NCBI RefSeq assembly: GCF_040436345.1
Contig: NC_133230.1
Coordinates: 16,316,197 to 16,380,196, forward strand
Direction of reading: 5' to 3'
Length of the DNA stretch: 64,000 nucleotides
Source: Pagrus major
Lineage: Eukaryota; Chordata; Actinopteri; Spariformes; Sparidae
The position numbers and the translations under genes were made by a program. Shown here one piece after another: positions 25,351 through 36,849 of this stretch. Position 1 is the first letter of the stretch; each line of letters starts with the position of its first letter. The notes below the pieces were generated by a model, which ran no database searches, had not been told where the DNA came from, and saw nothing but the letters and a program-made list of their open reading frames with translations.

Positions 25351-26520
25351 TCAAATATTCATTTATACAATATTACTGCTCATCTTTGTATAAAAGTCTC
25401 TGTCTTCATTTGCTGTTGCTGTCATACAGTATACTCCATTTTGTAGACTTATAGCTTTCGAGCCGGGGTTAGGTTTTGTTATCATTTTCCGAGCAACCAT
25501 TAAATGTATAAAGAAGACATATCTTTGCTCTTTGTCATTTAAATCTTTAAATATTTCCCTCAATAATAAAATACTCTAAATCAACTGGGATATCAGTTTT
25601 CATTATTTTTTATCAACTCCTCTATTATGTTCTGCCAGACTCCATGAAGTACTGGTCAATCTGACAAAGTATTGGGACGATCGTATCAAATTGGGACACT
25701 TTCCATGAATGACTATGTCTCCTTTGTCTTTTAGCAAAACATACCATGTTCCTACATCGAGTCAAACTCAGGTTATCCAAAAATATTTGACCAAAAGGAA
25801 AAATTTATATTTTTCTTTTACTTGGTGTCATCATGGTGCCCCTGATTTTCACTGTAATTTATCCTGATTAAAACATATTTACATAAAGCAGTAACATTAG
25901 CATCATAGACAGAAAGGCCAATGTTTTATCCGTGAGAGAGGCCGCTTACTAATGTAAACTGTACTTTATAGCCACATTTTGGCCCAAATGTAATTTTATA
26001 AACTTCTAAGAGTTTCAATATCTCCTATTTTCCTTTATGATTTTATGTATTTTATAAGCATTTAAATTTCACAGAAGAACACAAAAGAGTATATGTGCAA
26101 TTAAATATTAAAGCTTAATTTTTGACATTACTTCTGCCCATTTAGATTCTGCTGCTAACAAAATACTGTGTGCAACTTGTAGGCTACAGCTACTCATTCT
26201 GCAATTGGGGCTTAGCCTGCCAGCTGCTGACAATCAAGACACTGGCAAGATGAAAGGAAAAATGATATTTTTGGATGTCTCCCAAAATACTTTTCTTTGC
26301 CCTATAAAAATATTTTTGTTTTATTGTGGTATAAATGGGAGTGCTACAGTAGCTTCATGCACTGGTTGGATGATGGGAAGACTTGATTGGTATCAGATTA
26401 TCACACAGTTACACATAGCATACAAACACACAAAAAAAGTTTAATTAGCACACAATGAAATACACAATACTATTTTTCAGTGGTTTATATGTCGATATTT
26501 ATTTAGTGTTAGTATAACAT
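25351..26520. other. Intergenic space between the two convergent FCGBP-like genes
   Basis: About 1.2 kb of AT-rich DNA between the two 3' ends. No VWD remnant, RNA gene or clear repeat was recognised. Open frames here (25363-25563 and 26205-26444) show no known motif. Confidence 0.5.
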
Positions 26521-26574
26521 CAATACAGTTGAACGCTTTGTCTTTCACAATGATACAAAATATATGTTACTGGC

Positions 26575-26580
26575 TTTATT
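26575..26580 (-). terminator. Candidate polyadenylation signal of the minus FCGBP-like gene
   Basis: TTTATT on the plus strand reads AATAAA on the minus strand, about 200 bases past the stop codon at 26777. Confidence 0.5.
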
Positions 26581-26776
26581 ACAGATGTTTGACAAGACAA
26601 ACATTCAAATATTTATATTAGATTTCTAATTGAACATAGTAAGGAATGAGATTTACATAGATATATGATTCTCTTTCTAAACAAAAATACTTTCATTAAT
26701 CAATAATGCCCTCAGTTTAGTTAGTGCAGAAGGATGTTGATCAATGCCGCTGATAAAAAGCTGGCGCGACAGAAAT

Positions 26777-29700
26777 TCACACACCACTGAAAAAAAAACA
26801 GAAAAATAATTAGTGAAGTAATGTTAAGTAAAAAGCGATGTATCATCTGCATATAATAGTGAACTCTCTAAAAACAATATATAGTATGTGTGTAATCTAA
26901 TAAACTAAAGGTTTGTTTAAATTGGCCTGTAAAATGTAAATGTTGATTATAGCTGATAAGTTGGATATCATATATAATGTTTTCTATTTACTTTTTATTA
27001 TTATTATTTGTGATAATATCTTCAAATTACCCTGACAGTCTAATATTTTGTTTGAGGAAAAACTAGACAAACACTGTGAAAATTGGTGCAGTCTCTGTCA
27101 AGTCAGATCTTTTCTGAAACCAGGAGTTGCCAAAATATGAAATTTGTAAATCCTTCACCTGCTGCTTTAATGAAGGCATCCAGTCTGGACGTAATCTGTG
27201 CTCAGATTTAAGAGCTTTGGTGCAAATATGAGCCCATATCTGCTGTTTTTGTACTACTTACGCCCATTACTTGGAAGTAATTTATGTGACTTACCATTGG
27301 GGGAAATCAGGAGCCCTCCATTTCCCAATGTTCAGTGATGCAAGGGTAGTACTCGGCCCATGAAGAGAGACCAGCAGTCTCTCTCTCAGATCTCGAAGTG
27401 TTGTGTCAATAGGCCTGAGCTTCCCACATGCTCCACATACCATGTCAGCTACACTGTCACTGACACTCATGACGAGTTCGTTAGTTGAACTAAAGGACAA
27501 CTGAAGGGTGGAGGGGCTGTTAATGCTCACCGTGTTGTCTGAAACGAGCACTTTGACATTATTTTGGGAGAAAGTGGTTTGAGTCATCGCCTTTCCATTT
27601 ATCTGCGAACACAGAAGTGAACACTTTATATTAATACATGTATTTTTAAGGTTGAATAAGATTAACGTGATACCTTTATCCAGACACTTACCCAGACGTC
27701 ATGTTTGTCGGTGACTGTGATCATCAAGTCATTGAAGAACACAAACAAACCCAAAATTGAGTTGACACCAGGAGTGCACATCTCCAACTTCACCACCAGC
27801 CTGAACCAGTCTGTTGTCTGAGACTGGTTACAGTTCTGAATAATCTCATAGACTCCTGGCGTTGTTATGGTGCCATCTTCACCGTTAAATTCAGTGAGAG
27901 TCCCATTGGAGTCCAAAAAGCACTGCTGGATGTAGCAGCCCATCACGCCGTTCTTCACCAGGCAGCTCTCGTTGGGGTCACATGTCATGTTCTTGGACAG
28001 AACGACTCCAGAGGCCTGACAGGTGGAAATCCTGTGACAGTCATCGGTTATAATGGACTCTCCAACCTGCAGATGACACAAAATACATAGTTGGGTTCAT
28101 ACCAAAAATCCTTCATGTTATTTTTACTGGTTTATAGAGTGTGTTTCTGGATGTTTCATTCAAATTTCAAATCCTGAGATGAACTTGAGATAAAAAAAAA
28201 TACCCCAATAAGACTTTTCAAGACTAATCCTCGTTATGTTGGAACTTTGCATTTCTTTAGGTTCAGTTTTCAAATGTATCTTGTGACAATGCTGTGCTTA
28301 TGATTTAGGCTTAGATTTAGGTTAAAAAACACTTGGTTATGGTTAGGAAAATGACTTGTTTCAGCTTAAAATACCTGTTTTGTTGCCACAAACACACCCA
28401 AACGTTGTCACAAGGTTTCCTCAAAAATATCCAGTCATGTCACAATTACAAATGTTGAAATGCACTCTTTGACTGGGGTCACGGGTTTGACAAACTCTGA
28501 TGGTAACTAATATGCTATATCAATAGGCTGAATAAAGTCTAAGTTTATTTTTAAAAGGAGTCTCAAAACTACAGCTATACTTATCAGATCTTATTTTCTC
28601 ACCTTGTAAGTTTTGCCATTGTAATAACAGCTGCACTGGTCAAAGGGCACACAGCCAGTTCCATTGTAGTAGTAGCTGTTATCACAGGCACAGCCCTCCA
28701 CACAAGTTGTGGTGCACGTGACGGTGTTAGGCAGACCAGGACATGAAGAGGTACAAGGCAGCATACAGGTCTCATAATGGCTGCCGGCACTGCATGTAAA
28801 AGCTGTACACAAATAACAGGATATGTGAAGGTTTTCTTTAGGGGGGAAATGTGGGTATTACAGTGTACAATAAATTATAGAAATGTGAAGACTCACGGCA
28901 GAAAGAAGGACTTCTCCAGGTTTGGACCTTTGCACCAAAGTTTTGGCAGTCTAACATATATGCAGCAATACTGTGACACAGCATGTCTTGATCACCTTTA
29001 GCCATGCAAATATCGTAGACACAATCTCTGAAGTAGGAGTTGGGATCAATGACAGCGTGGCAAGCAGCAAACGGCCCATTGGGATTGGTGATAACTGCAC
29101 ATTTTGCCTCTAACGCAGCTTTTTCAGAAGTGTCACATTTGGGGCAAAGGTCACCGCTGCATCCGTCCTCACAGACCACTCCGGGCACAGGCACTTTCCA
29201 CGCCGCTCCAAATGTCTGGAAGTTCTTCGTTACGTTTCCATCTGGCAGCTGGTACTCATCTGCTGCGTCATTGTTGAAATTTCCACACAGGCCGCAGGTT
29301 TTGCCCCTGTAGTTTCCGGGGACCGTGACAGTGATGTGGTAGACCAGATCATATGTGACCCTCAGGCCAAAGTCGGTCATAATGACGTCATTTGTCCCTT
29401 CCTGATAAACCTGCACTGCACCGTTGTTGAGGTTTAGTGGAAGGTGATGTAGGACACCGTTTATCTGCAGAGAATAGTAAAAAAAAAAAAAAGTATTGTC
29501 CATCATTTATTCTTATTTGATATGTATTTGCTGTCATTCAGTTACGTTTAATGACAAAATATTGGTAAAATATCAGCTTAAATAATGATGATATCAGTGA
29601 CATACCCAAACCATGTGAACTTCATTCCTGCGAAGAATCAAAATGTTTCCGTAAACTTCTACCGCTACGAGTTTGGCCACTGAGACCTGTGGATTGGCAG

Positions 29701-32700
29701 ACATCCGATACCACGGCTCGTTCTCCACCACCACAGAGAAGGGGGTGAGCCGTGTGCCGCTCAGGTGGCAGCCTTCGGCTACGGTGTAGGTGCAGGTGCC
29801 TTGGAAGTCAAAGGTGGCGTTGTCAAAGGTGTTGTAATGTGGATCTCCAGAGATGGAGCAGATGCCTTTTCCCAAAGGCTGACATGATCGCACGTAGTTC
29901 TTCATCTCACACGTCTCATATGGACCACAAGAAGACTGCTTACACTGCACCTAATATGAAAGGCCAAGGTAAACGAGTAAATTGTGAGGAAATGCATTCC
30001 CATTGCTTCAAACATATCTTGGAAAAATCAACAGATACAGGCCCTCACTCATCCTTACCGTCCCGTTACAGGTGCATTCCTGCTGGCAGAGGGTATCAGG
30101 GTAGAAGACCTGTCCATGCTGGTAGTATTTGTCCTCATAAATGCAGCCACACTGGTTGGCAGGCACACACTCATCTCCACTCATAAGGTAACCCTCACCA
30201 CAGACACATCCTTCCATGCACTGAGCTCCACAGTTTGACAGTGAAGAGTCTGTGGCACATGATCTGACACAGCCGCTGGAACAGAGCTCATACTGGCTGT
30301 TTAATGGACACTTGGCATCTAGAAACAAGACAGGATTATGGTTAAATTAATTCACAAGAGTTTGTATCGCTGACTTGATAATAGCAGACGTCCTTACCGC
30401 AGAACTGAGCTGACCTCCAGGGGTAAACTGTGGCACCTTTCAGCTGGCAGGCGGCTGTGTAGGCAGTCAAAGTCTTGCACTTCATGTTTGCACTGCCCTG
30501 GTAAAGACAGACATCATACAGGCAGTCGTTGAGGTAACCTGCAGGGTCGACCTTGGCGTGGCAGTCACGGAACGGGCCCGCAGGGTCGCTGATGAGCCCA
30601 CAGTAACTGCTGCTGTTGTACATGGCTCTCTGAGTGGCATTACAGCCGGGGCAGGGGCCGCTGCAGCCGTCTACGCAGCCGGGGATCGTGGCGACTTTCC
30701 AGCTTTGACCGAGCTCCTGAGGAGTGACGGCTTGTTTCCCGTCTCTCATCTGCATGTCGTCTTTGGGGTTGAGGTTGTAATTGCCACAGAGACCCTGCAT
30801 AGCACCCATGTACGTATTGGGAATGATGAGAAACGCTACGCTGTTCCAGTCGTAGTACAACTTCACTCCAAAGTCAGTCTCGATTACAGCGAACCAGCCG
30901 CTTGTGTAAAGATGGAGTGTGTTGTTGTTGAGCATCATAGGGAGGTTGGAGAGCTCACCATTGATCTTTAAAAAATAATAATGAAAAAGACGTAATTTAT
31001 ACATTTAGTTATAAATTCATAGATGGATACATAACTAGACACATGTACAGCTGCAAGATGTCCAGGATTGGCTTGGACAAAACACGGCTTTCAATGACAT
31101 CACATTGGGCTTCAGGACATTTTCATGGACCTGTTTCATTGTTTTCTGGACCAAACAATCAGTCAGATAATGGAGAAAATATTCTGCCCTGTGATCGATT
31201 ATGAAAACAGCAACAATTATTATTTGCAGCCCTACATGAATGGTATTCTTGTGTAAAATTACCACAACAGCGCCAGGGTTGTCTTTGCTGATGACGATGG
31301 TGTACCCGTACACACTGACTTCTACCAGCTTCACAACAGACCCGATCTTCTTATCTTGACTGTTGTTCTGCAACACAACACTAAAATGCTCCAGGCTGGT
31401 TTGATTGGAGACGCCAGCCATCTCATATGCACAAGTGCCCTGGAAGTTGTAGCGATCCCCATCGAAGGTCACAAAATGTGGATCACCAGACACCGTACAT
31501 GTGGCGTAGTCGACAGGATAGCACCCTCTGATCCCCTCCAGAACCTGGCACAGCTGCCCAGCCTGACAGCTCGTCATCTCTGAAGACAAACTTCCACCGG
31601 CGGAGCAGGAGTAGCGATTGTTGCAGCCCTGTCCAACCCAGAAGGAGGCTCCGGCCTCCACATAGTGACCCTGGTACATGCAGCCACACTGAGCCTTGGA
31701 GACACACTGCGTACCACTCAGCACAAAGCCGTCGTCACAGGCACACGTCTCCACACAGGTGGCGTTGCATTTTGTGGGAGTGTTTGCACATGTAGCAGGA
31801 CAACCGCTCCCACAGAACTCATAGTGGCTGTTTTCTGGACACTTGGGTGTAGCTGTGTGGACAAAGAGACAAGAGAGCCCATTTATTCAGAGGTGGAGGA
31901 AGTACAGGTAAAAGTTCTGCATCGAAGAATGTACTTAGAAGTAGTAGAGATTACGCATGCATTGATATAAAAGCAGGATTTTACTGTTGTAGTTGGTTGA
32001 GGTGGAGCTACTTTTTAACAAATCAAAACTAGATTTGGTTTCTAAATTGTTACAAACCAAACTATCAGTCAGTTAATGGAGGAAATAATCAACAGATTAA
32101 TTTGCTATCAAATAACTGTTATAAAATAAAAATACTTGTGTACTTAGTTACATTCCACTGCTGCATTTGTTGACATGTATTTATGCTTTTAAACCTTTCC
32201 TTCACTCACGGCATTGAGTAGATGTCCTCCAGTCACCGGGAACTTTGGCCCCAGATCTCTGGCAGATATCAGCAAAGCCTTGAAGACTGCTGCAGAGATA
32301 CGTGTTCGCCGCTTCACCCCTGCAGAGGGTGAGCATGCAGCTGCTTTGAAAGACATCAGCGTCAATGACAGGTTGACAACCTACGAGCTCGGCATAATTC
32401 TGTAAAAGGGCGCTGCAGAAGATTTGATTTTCCAATTTCTGAACTTCACTGAGAGGACAGCTTTCGCACTGGCCGACACATTGATCTTGGCAATCGTCTG
32501 TGCCACCGGGAACCCTCCAGCTCTGTCCCAGCGCTGCCACGCTGCTGGCCACCGAACCGCTAGGAGTCGTGAGATCATCTTCCTTTTTGTTGTTGAAGTT
32601 GCCACACAGGCCGCACACACTGCCAGCAAAACTGCCCGGCAGTGTGACGGTGAGGTACTCGTTCCAGTCGTATTGCACGGTCAGGCCGAAATCTGTCTGG

Positions 32701-33683
32701 ATGACGGCCAAAAGACCTTTCTGGAAAATCTTCACCTTGCCATCGTTAAAGTTGATCGGGAGAGTCCATTGTTGGTAGTTCACCTGAAAATAAATCAATC
32801 AAACTTCGCTTACAGAGCACATTTTATACAACAATCTGTTAGAAAACACAAAGAGAATGAGTCACACCACATGGGAATGATCACCTCTGCTAGAGATGTG
32901 TATTCTTATTCAGTATTCACACAATGTCAACATAGCACTTAAACACTATTGATTGACTCACCCGCACAATACCCAGCTCAGAGCGAACTATGTCAATATT
33001 GATCCCGTAGACATTGACAGTGACCGTCCCCACGGCTGGGACCTGTGTGGTGCCCTCGTTCACGTTCTTTGTGTCCACCTCAAAGGCCGGGAGGGTCCCA
33101 CTAACATGGCAGTTCTTGGCCACAGTGTAGGTGCAGTTGCCCATGAAGGTGTAATAATGGCCATCAAAGGTGTAGTGGAGGTTGCCCATGACCCAGCAGG
33201 TACCTGACTGTGGTGGTAAAGTGGCTGGTCCTCCTCTGCAAAATCCTAAAAAAGGATGTTTGTTTTTTTAGTTCAACTTATACTGTCAAATCACAGTAAA
33301 ACATCACTCATATATAAGATAAATAGGTAACACTTTATAATAACATCATTTATAAGCTGTAAATTTTAAAGTTAATTATTTTTTATAGTTAATTTATTAT
33401 ATTAATTGTTAAGGTTTAGAGTTGCAACTTTATAATGACCATACAAATAATGTTTATAGGTGAACTACACAGTATTTATTAACCATTTACAAAGTATTAT
33501 AAGCATCAGTTGCAACTTTATGATAAAAAATTACTTAATGAGTGAAATAACTTCAACTATTTGCCATTTTTTAATGATGGTTATTATAAAGTGTTTATCA
33601 TAAATGATCATTATTTTAAAAGTAATACTTAATAACTTACCACTCAGCAGAAGAGCTGAAATGATTACAACAAACAACCCCAT
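26777..33683 (-). CDS. FCGBP-like mucus protein without the IgGFc-binding domain, four VWD units (12 coding exons, about 1372 aa)
   Basis: Coding exons: 33683-33641, 33245-32962, 32783-32210, 31852-31263, 30965-30398, 30318-30059, 29950-29612, 29464-28897, 28802-28603, 28066-27692, 27602-27295, 26786-26777; all phases join. The signal peptide (MGLFVVIISALLLSG) leads almost directly into VWD1, which reads GNLHYTFDGH in place of GDPHY-TFDGH. VWD2 (GDPHFVTFDG) and VWD3 (GDPHYNTFDN) keep the self-cleavage motif. VWD2 reads MQGLCGNYN where its duplicate reads MCGLCGNYN, so one CxxC cysteine is lost. The fourth unit is worn like that of the plus gene and ends CGACG...FPQW then Cys-Gly-Val-stop. One internal donor is GTTTGG (29611). 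Likely secreted into mucus. It may be annotated as FCGBP-like or zonadhesin-like. Confidence 0.85.
28254..28480 (+). repeat. Dispersed 'ttaggcttagatttagg ... gtcacaa' repeat
   Basis: Within an intron of the minus FCGBP-like gene. It shares 'cctgttttgttgccacaaac', 'ccagtcatgtcaca' and 'acaaatgttgaaatg' with copies in the HCN intron at 43640-43830, 43905-44080, 44935-45145 and 46575-46700. Confidence 0.55.
31886..32162. repeat. Dispersed 'agtacttag' repeat in an intron
   Basis: Starts 'cagaggtggaggaagtac' and ends 'gtgtacttagttacattcca', a worn copy of the family described at 15481-15640. Confidence 0.5.
33325..33600. repeat. Repeat in intron 1 of the minus FCGBP-like gene
   Basis: Begins 'ggtaacactttataataac' and ends 'gttattataaagtgttta', so the ends are inverted repeats. 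The interior has 'gttgcaactttataatgacc' and 'cagtatttattaacc', shared with 16300-16570. Confidence 0.55.
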
Positions 33684-33883
33684 GTTTGTCACTGGAGAGG
33701 ATCTGACACAGCAAAACAATGAGAGTTTTTCAAAATGAACAGAAATTAAACACTACTCATAAAAATAAAATGTTTGTGAATATGTGAACCAGATCTCAAT
33801 GCAAGAGATGATTCATTTTAGTATTACAATACAGTTGGTAATAAGTTATTAGAAAATACTTCAAATACTTGAATTATTCTTAC

Positions 33884-33968
33884 CTGAACTGGTCAACGGG
33901 CATTCAGGGGTGTCAGTAGTGGATTTAAGGATGCTTAAATACTTCCTGATGTCCAAAGATTGACCAAT
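33884..33968 (-). promoter_or_regulatory. Promoter and first noncoding exon of the minus FCGBP-like gene
   Basis: A CCAAT box (plus-strand 33964-33968) lies 23 bases upstream of a minus-strand TATTTAAG box (33941-33934). The 5'UTR exon ends ...CCAGTTCAG at 33884 before GTAAGA. The next exon starts at 33691, giving 8 untranslated bases before the ATG. The layout mirrors the plus gene. Confidence 0.65.
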
Positions 33969-33999
33969 CAGCTTCCAGGTGGCATTACGTGGCTTTTCC

Positions 34000-36600
34000 C
34001 AGAAGAGAACGAGTGCAGCGGCACATGACTCATTATTTTTTAAAATCTTTGTTGAAGTGACTGGAAAACAGATGTTAATAAAGGAATCAAGTTAATTATA
34101 TAAAATGTTTTCAACAGGTCTCAAATGAGTTTGTTTCAGTGAGAAACATAGGAGAAGATGAATAAATACAAAACAAAAGATGGTGAAAGAGAACACCTAT
34201 CAGATATAAAATGACTTTAACGCTCATTGTTACCTTTGTTATCTGCTTTTTGAGGTTTTAAAACCTTCATGTGATTATCTGCTGGCTTTGTGCCCATCGA
34301 TCTGGCTTTACACTGTTACTGTAACACATTCAACAGCTGTGATTTATCTGTTGACACTGAGGCCGTGTGGTCACCACCACCCACAAGAATAATGGGTGGG
34401 TGTGAGCTGTTTAAATGTACGAATAAGAGCTGCCTCAAAGCTATCGTGACCACAGTCACAAAGATCAAATGGAGCTCTTTTTTTGCTTTCCTGAGATCAG
34501 TGGACATGATGTGACGTGGGGGTGTTGTGTCATTTATGTATTACCTTTATGTTTTGTTTAGGATAAAAAGATAAAAGACTTTATCTGATTATTGTATTTA
34601 ACCTGAAGGAACACAATGCAAAAGATGTTTGCACATGTATACATATATATCAGTAGCACTTGTTATATAGTCATGCACAACACAGAGATATGCAAGTGCT
34701 TACCTCATGCTTTGATTTCAGCTTTGATAATGAAATTTGATTTTTCTAATGATGTAATTGGTTTTAAAATGGGTTATTTAAGTCACAAGTAGGAGAGTTT
34801 GCTCATCCCATGAAGCAGTGGTTCCCAAACTTTTTTGCAGGGCCCCCTTTTGTAGATAACAATATTATCAAGGGCGAGGTAACGTTACCCTAAAGTTGGT
34901 CCAAGATCCTGATTGACTTTCCTTCTCTTCCCTCTCACTAACTCGTTTTAACTGTCTACCTAATGTCCCATCTATGCAAAAGCAAGAAAATGTTAAGGCT
35001 GGAAACACATGTTGAAGACTATGTTGAAATTCAAGTTTATGCAATATGTAAGAATGGGGCACCAGCTTTTGGACCGGGACAGACCAGGGCTAGCTGGTTA
35101 GCATGCTAATTTTAGTAGATATATCTGCAACACAATACAAAGATGTCATAATGTCAAACTAAAGTTCATTTTTGAATGTTTTCAACTAGAAGTCTGACAT
35201 ATTGCACCTTTAAAGCTAACATTTGTATGTAGACAAATCTTATTTTTTTAAATAACACATCTACAGGGCCTGTAGAAGAGTGAATAATAAAAGTACCTCT
35301 TATCAATAACACCTTTAATGATAAAGGTTTGTGATAGCTAATGTTATGCTAACTAAATGCGAACAGCTAACAAATAATTGACTATGCGTAATTAATCCAT
35401 CAGTATCAGGAATGTAAATCATGGAGTATTCTGGGGGATTGAAATTAAGTTTAACCAATGTACGCTGGTGAGGGTTGGTATCTTCCAAAAATGGCTGACT
35501 TACTGCTGCTTGCAAACATGGACATGGATTCCTAAGAATTCCCTCGCACTTCTCCCTAGCTGCTCAACAAACAGCCACATTTTCCCCCTCCTTTAAAACC
35601 AGTATGACCGGTCACACCGTAGTTGAGGGCTGGGTTGTAAGGATTGTTGCAGAGGTAACTAGTCAAGCAGTATCTGCACCTGTTGTAGTTCTGCTTAAGT
35701 GTTGCCCAGATGTTGTCGCAGAGGGTAATTATTTCCTGGTGGACAGGTCAAACCTGTCCTCTGGTTGAATGCCATGGGATCAACCAAAACTGATACAGGC
35801 AATCATTTTTAAAAAAAAAACCTTCCATGTTTTACTCAGTTATATGTTGATGAATCACAACACCTGGTTCATGGAAGGAATCTAGAGGTGTCGTCGGACA
35901 GTCACCTCCTGACTCCTTTCCAAACCACTTTCCCTTAACTCTGATGGATGATGATTGCATGAAAATCATTGTTAGAATTATGAGAATTGATCTTCCACAG
36001 CTGCTCTGTTGTTGTTAGTGGTGCTGGGTCAGGTGTGTGTGAGCTGACCAATCAGAGCAGACTTTGTTATGGAGAGGGGGCCTTAAAGAGACAGGCACTA
36101 AAACAGAGCCTTTCAGACAGAGGGGGAATACAGTGTTGCTCCACTGGAAAGAATGAGAAAACTTATGTGTTTTTTGAGCATTAAAGCATGTAAACCTATT
36201 CCAAAATAAAATTATTAACCTGAAAATGTGCATAATATGTCTCATTTAACTAATTCCAGGTCATTTTACTCAGTTAGGGACCTTCCTAAGCAAAAAAAGA
36301 CCATCCAACTGCACCCAGGCACTCTGCACATACTCTTCCCAGAGTCACTGATAAGTTACAGGTGTGATCAGTTGCTCTAATGAGCCACCAGCCTCTCTCC
36401 CAGGCCCTCACGTCATCACAGTAACATCCTTTTATTAACATATACCGAAGGCAAAGCACACATTTGTAACTTATCACCTTAATATTTATGTTAAAGCAAC
36501 TACACTGAACGTTAAACAAGCTGCTCGACCTGTTTGCGGCAGGAAGCTCAGTCAACAGCAGACAACCAGGCTGCCGTGAAAGAGGGAGGAGGCAAAAGTG
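34000..36600. other. Intergenic region with a hAT-like MITE fragment
   Basis: No gene seen. At 34815-34837 'gcagtggttcccaaactttt' is the usual end of hAT-type MITEs; a partner end was not located with confidence. Open frames such as 34290-34514 and 35987-36184 show no known motif. Confidence 0.45.
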
Positions 36601-36849
36601 AGAAGAGCAGGAACTGACAACAGAAACAAATCAACTGGCAGCCTGTCACTGTCATGGTGGTTGTTTGTTGTGTCTGGAGAATCTGTGTGGCAAGAGAGCA
36701 GAAACTAAAGTGGGCTATAAACAACAAAAGGTAAGAGGACACATGAGGGTGAGAGGTTTGTTATCACACTGTTAATCTCTGTCACCTGTGCCTCTACACG
36801 TTCATTCATCTTTGTTTGTTTACACTCTTCCTGTATTACAGTAACCCAA

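Noticed and set aside
30558-30971. Plus-strand open frame of 137 codons
   Set aside because: Antisense shadow of VWD2 exon 5 of the minus FCGBP-like gene; no splice context.
32424-32942. Plus-strand open frame of 172 codons
   Set aside because: Antisense to the minus gene's VWD1 exon; its length follows from the GC-rich codons of the real exon.
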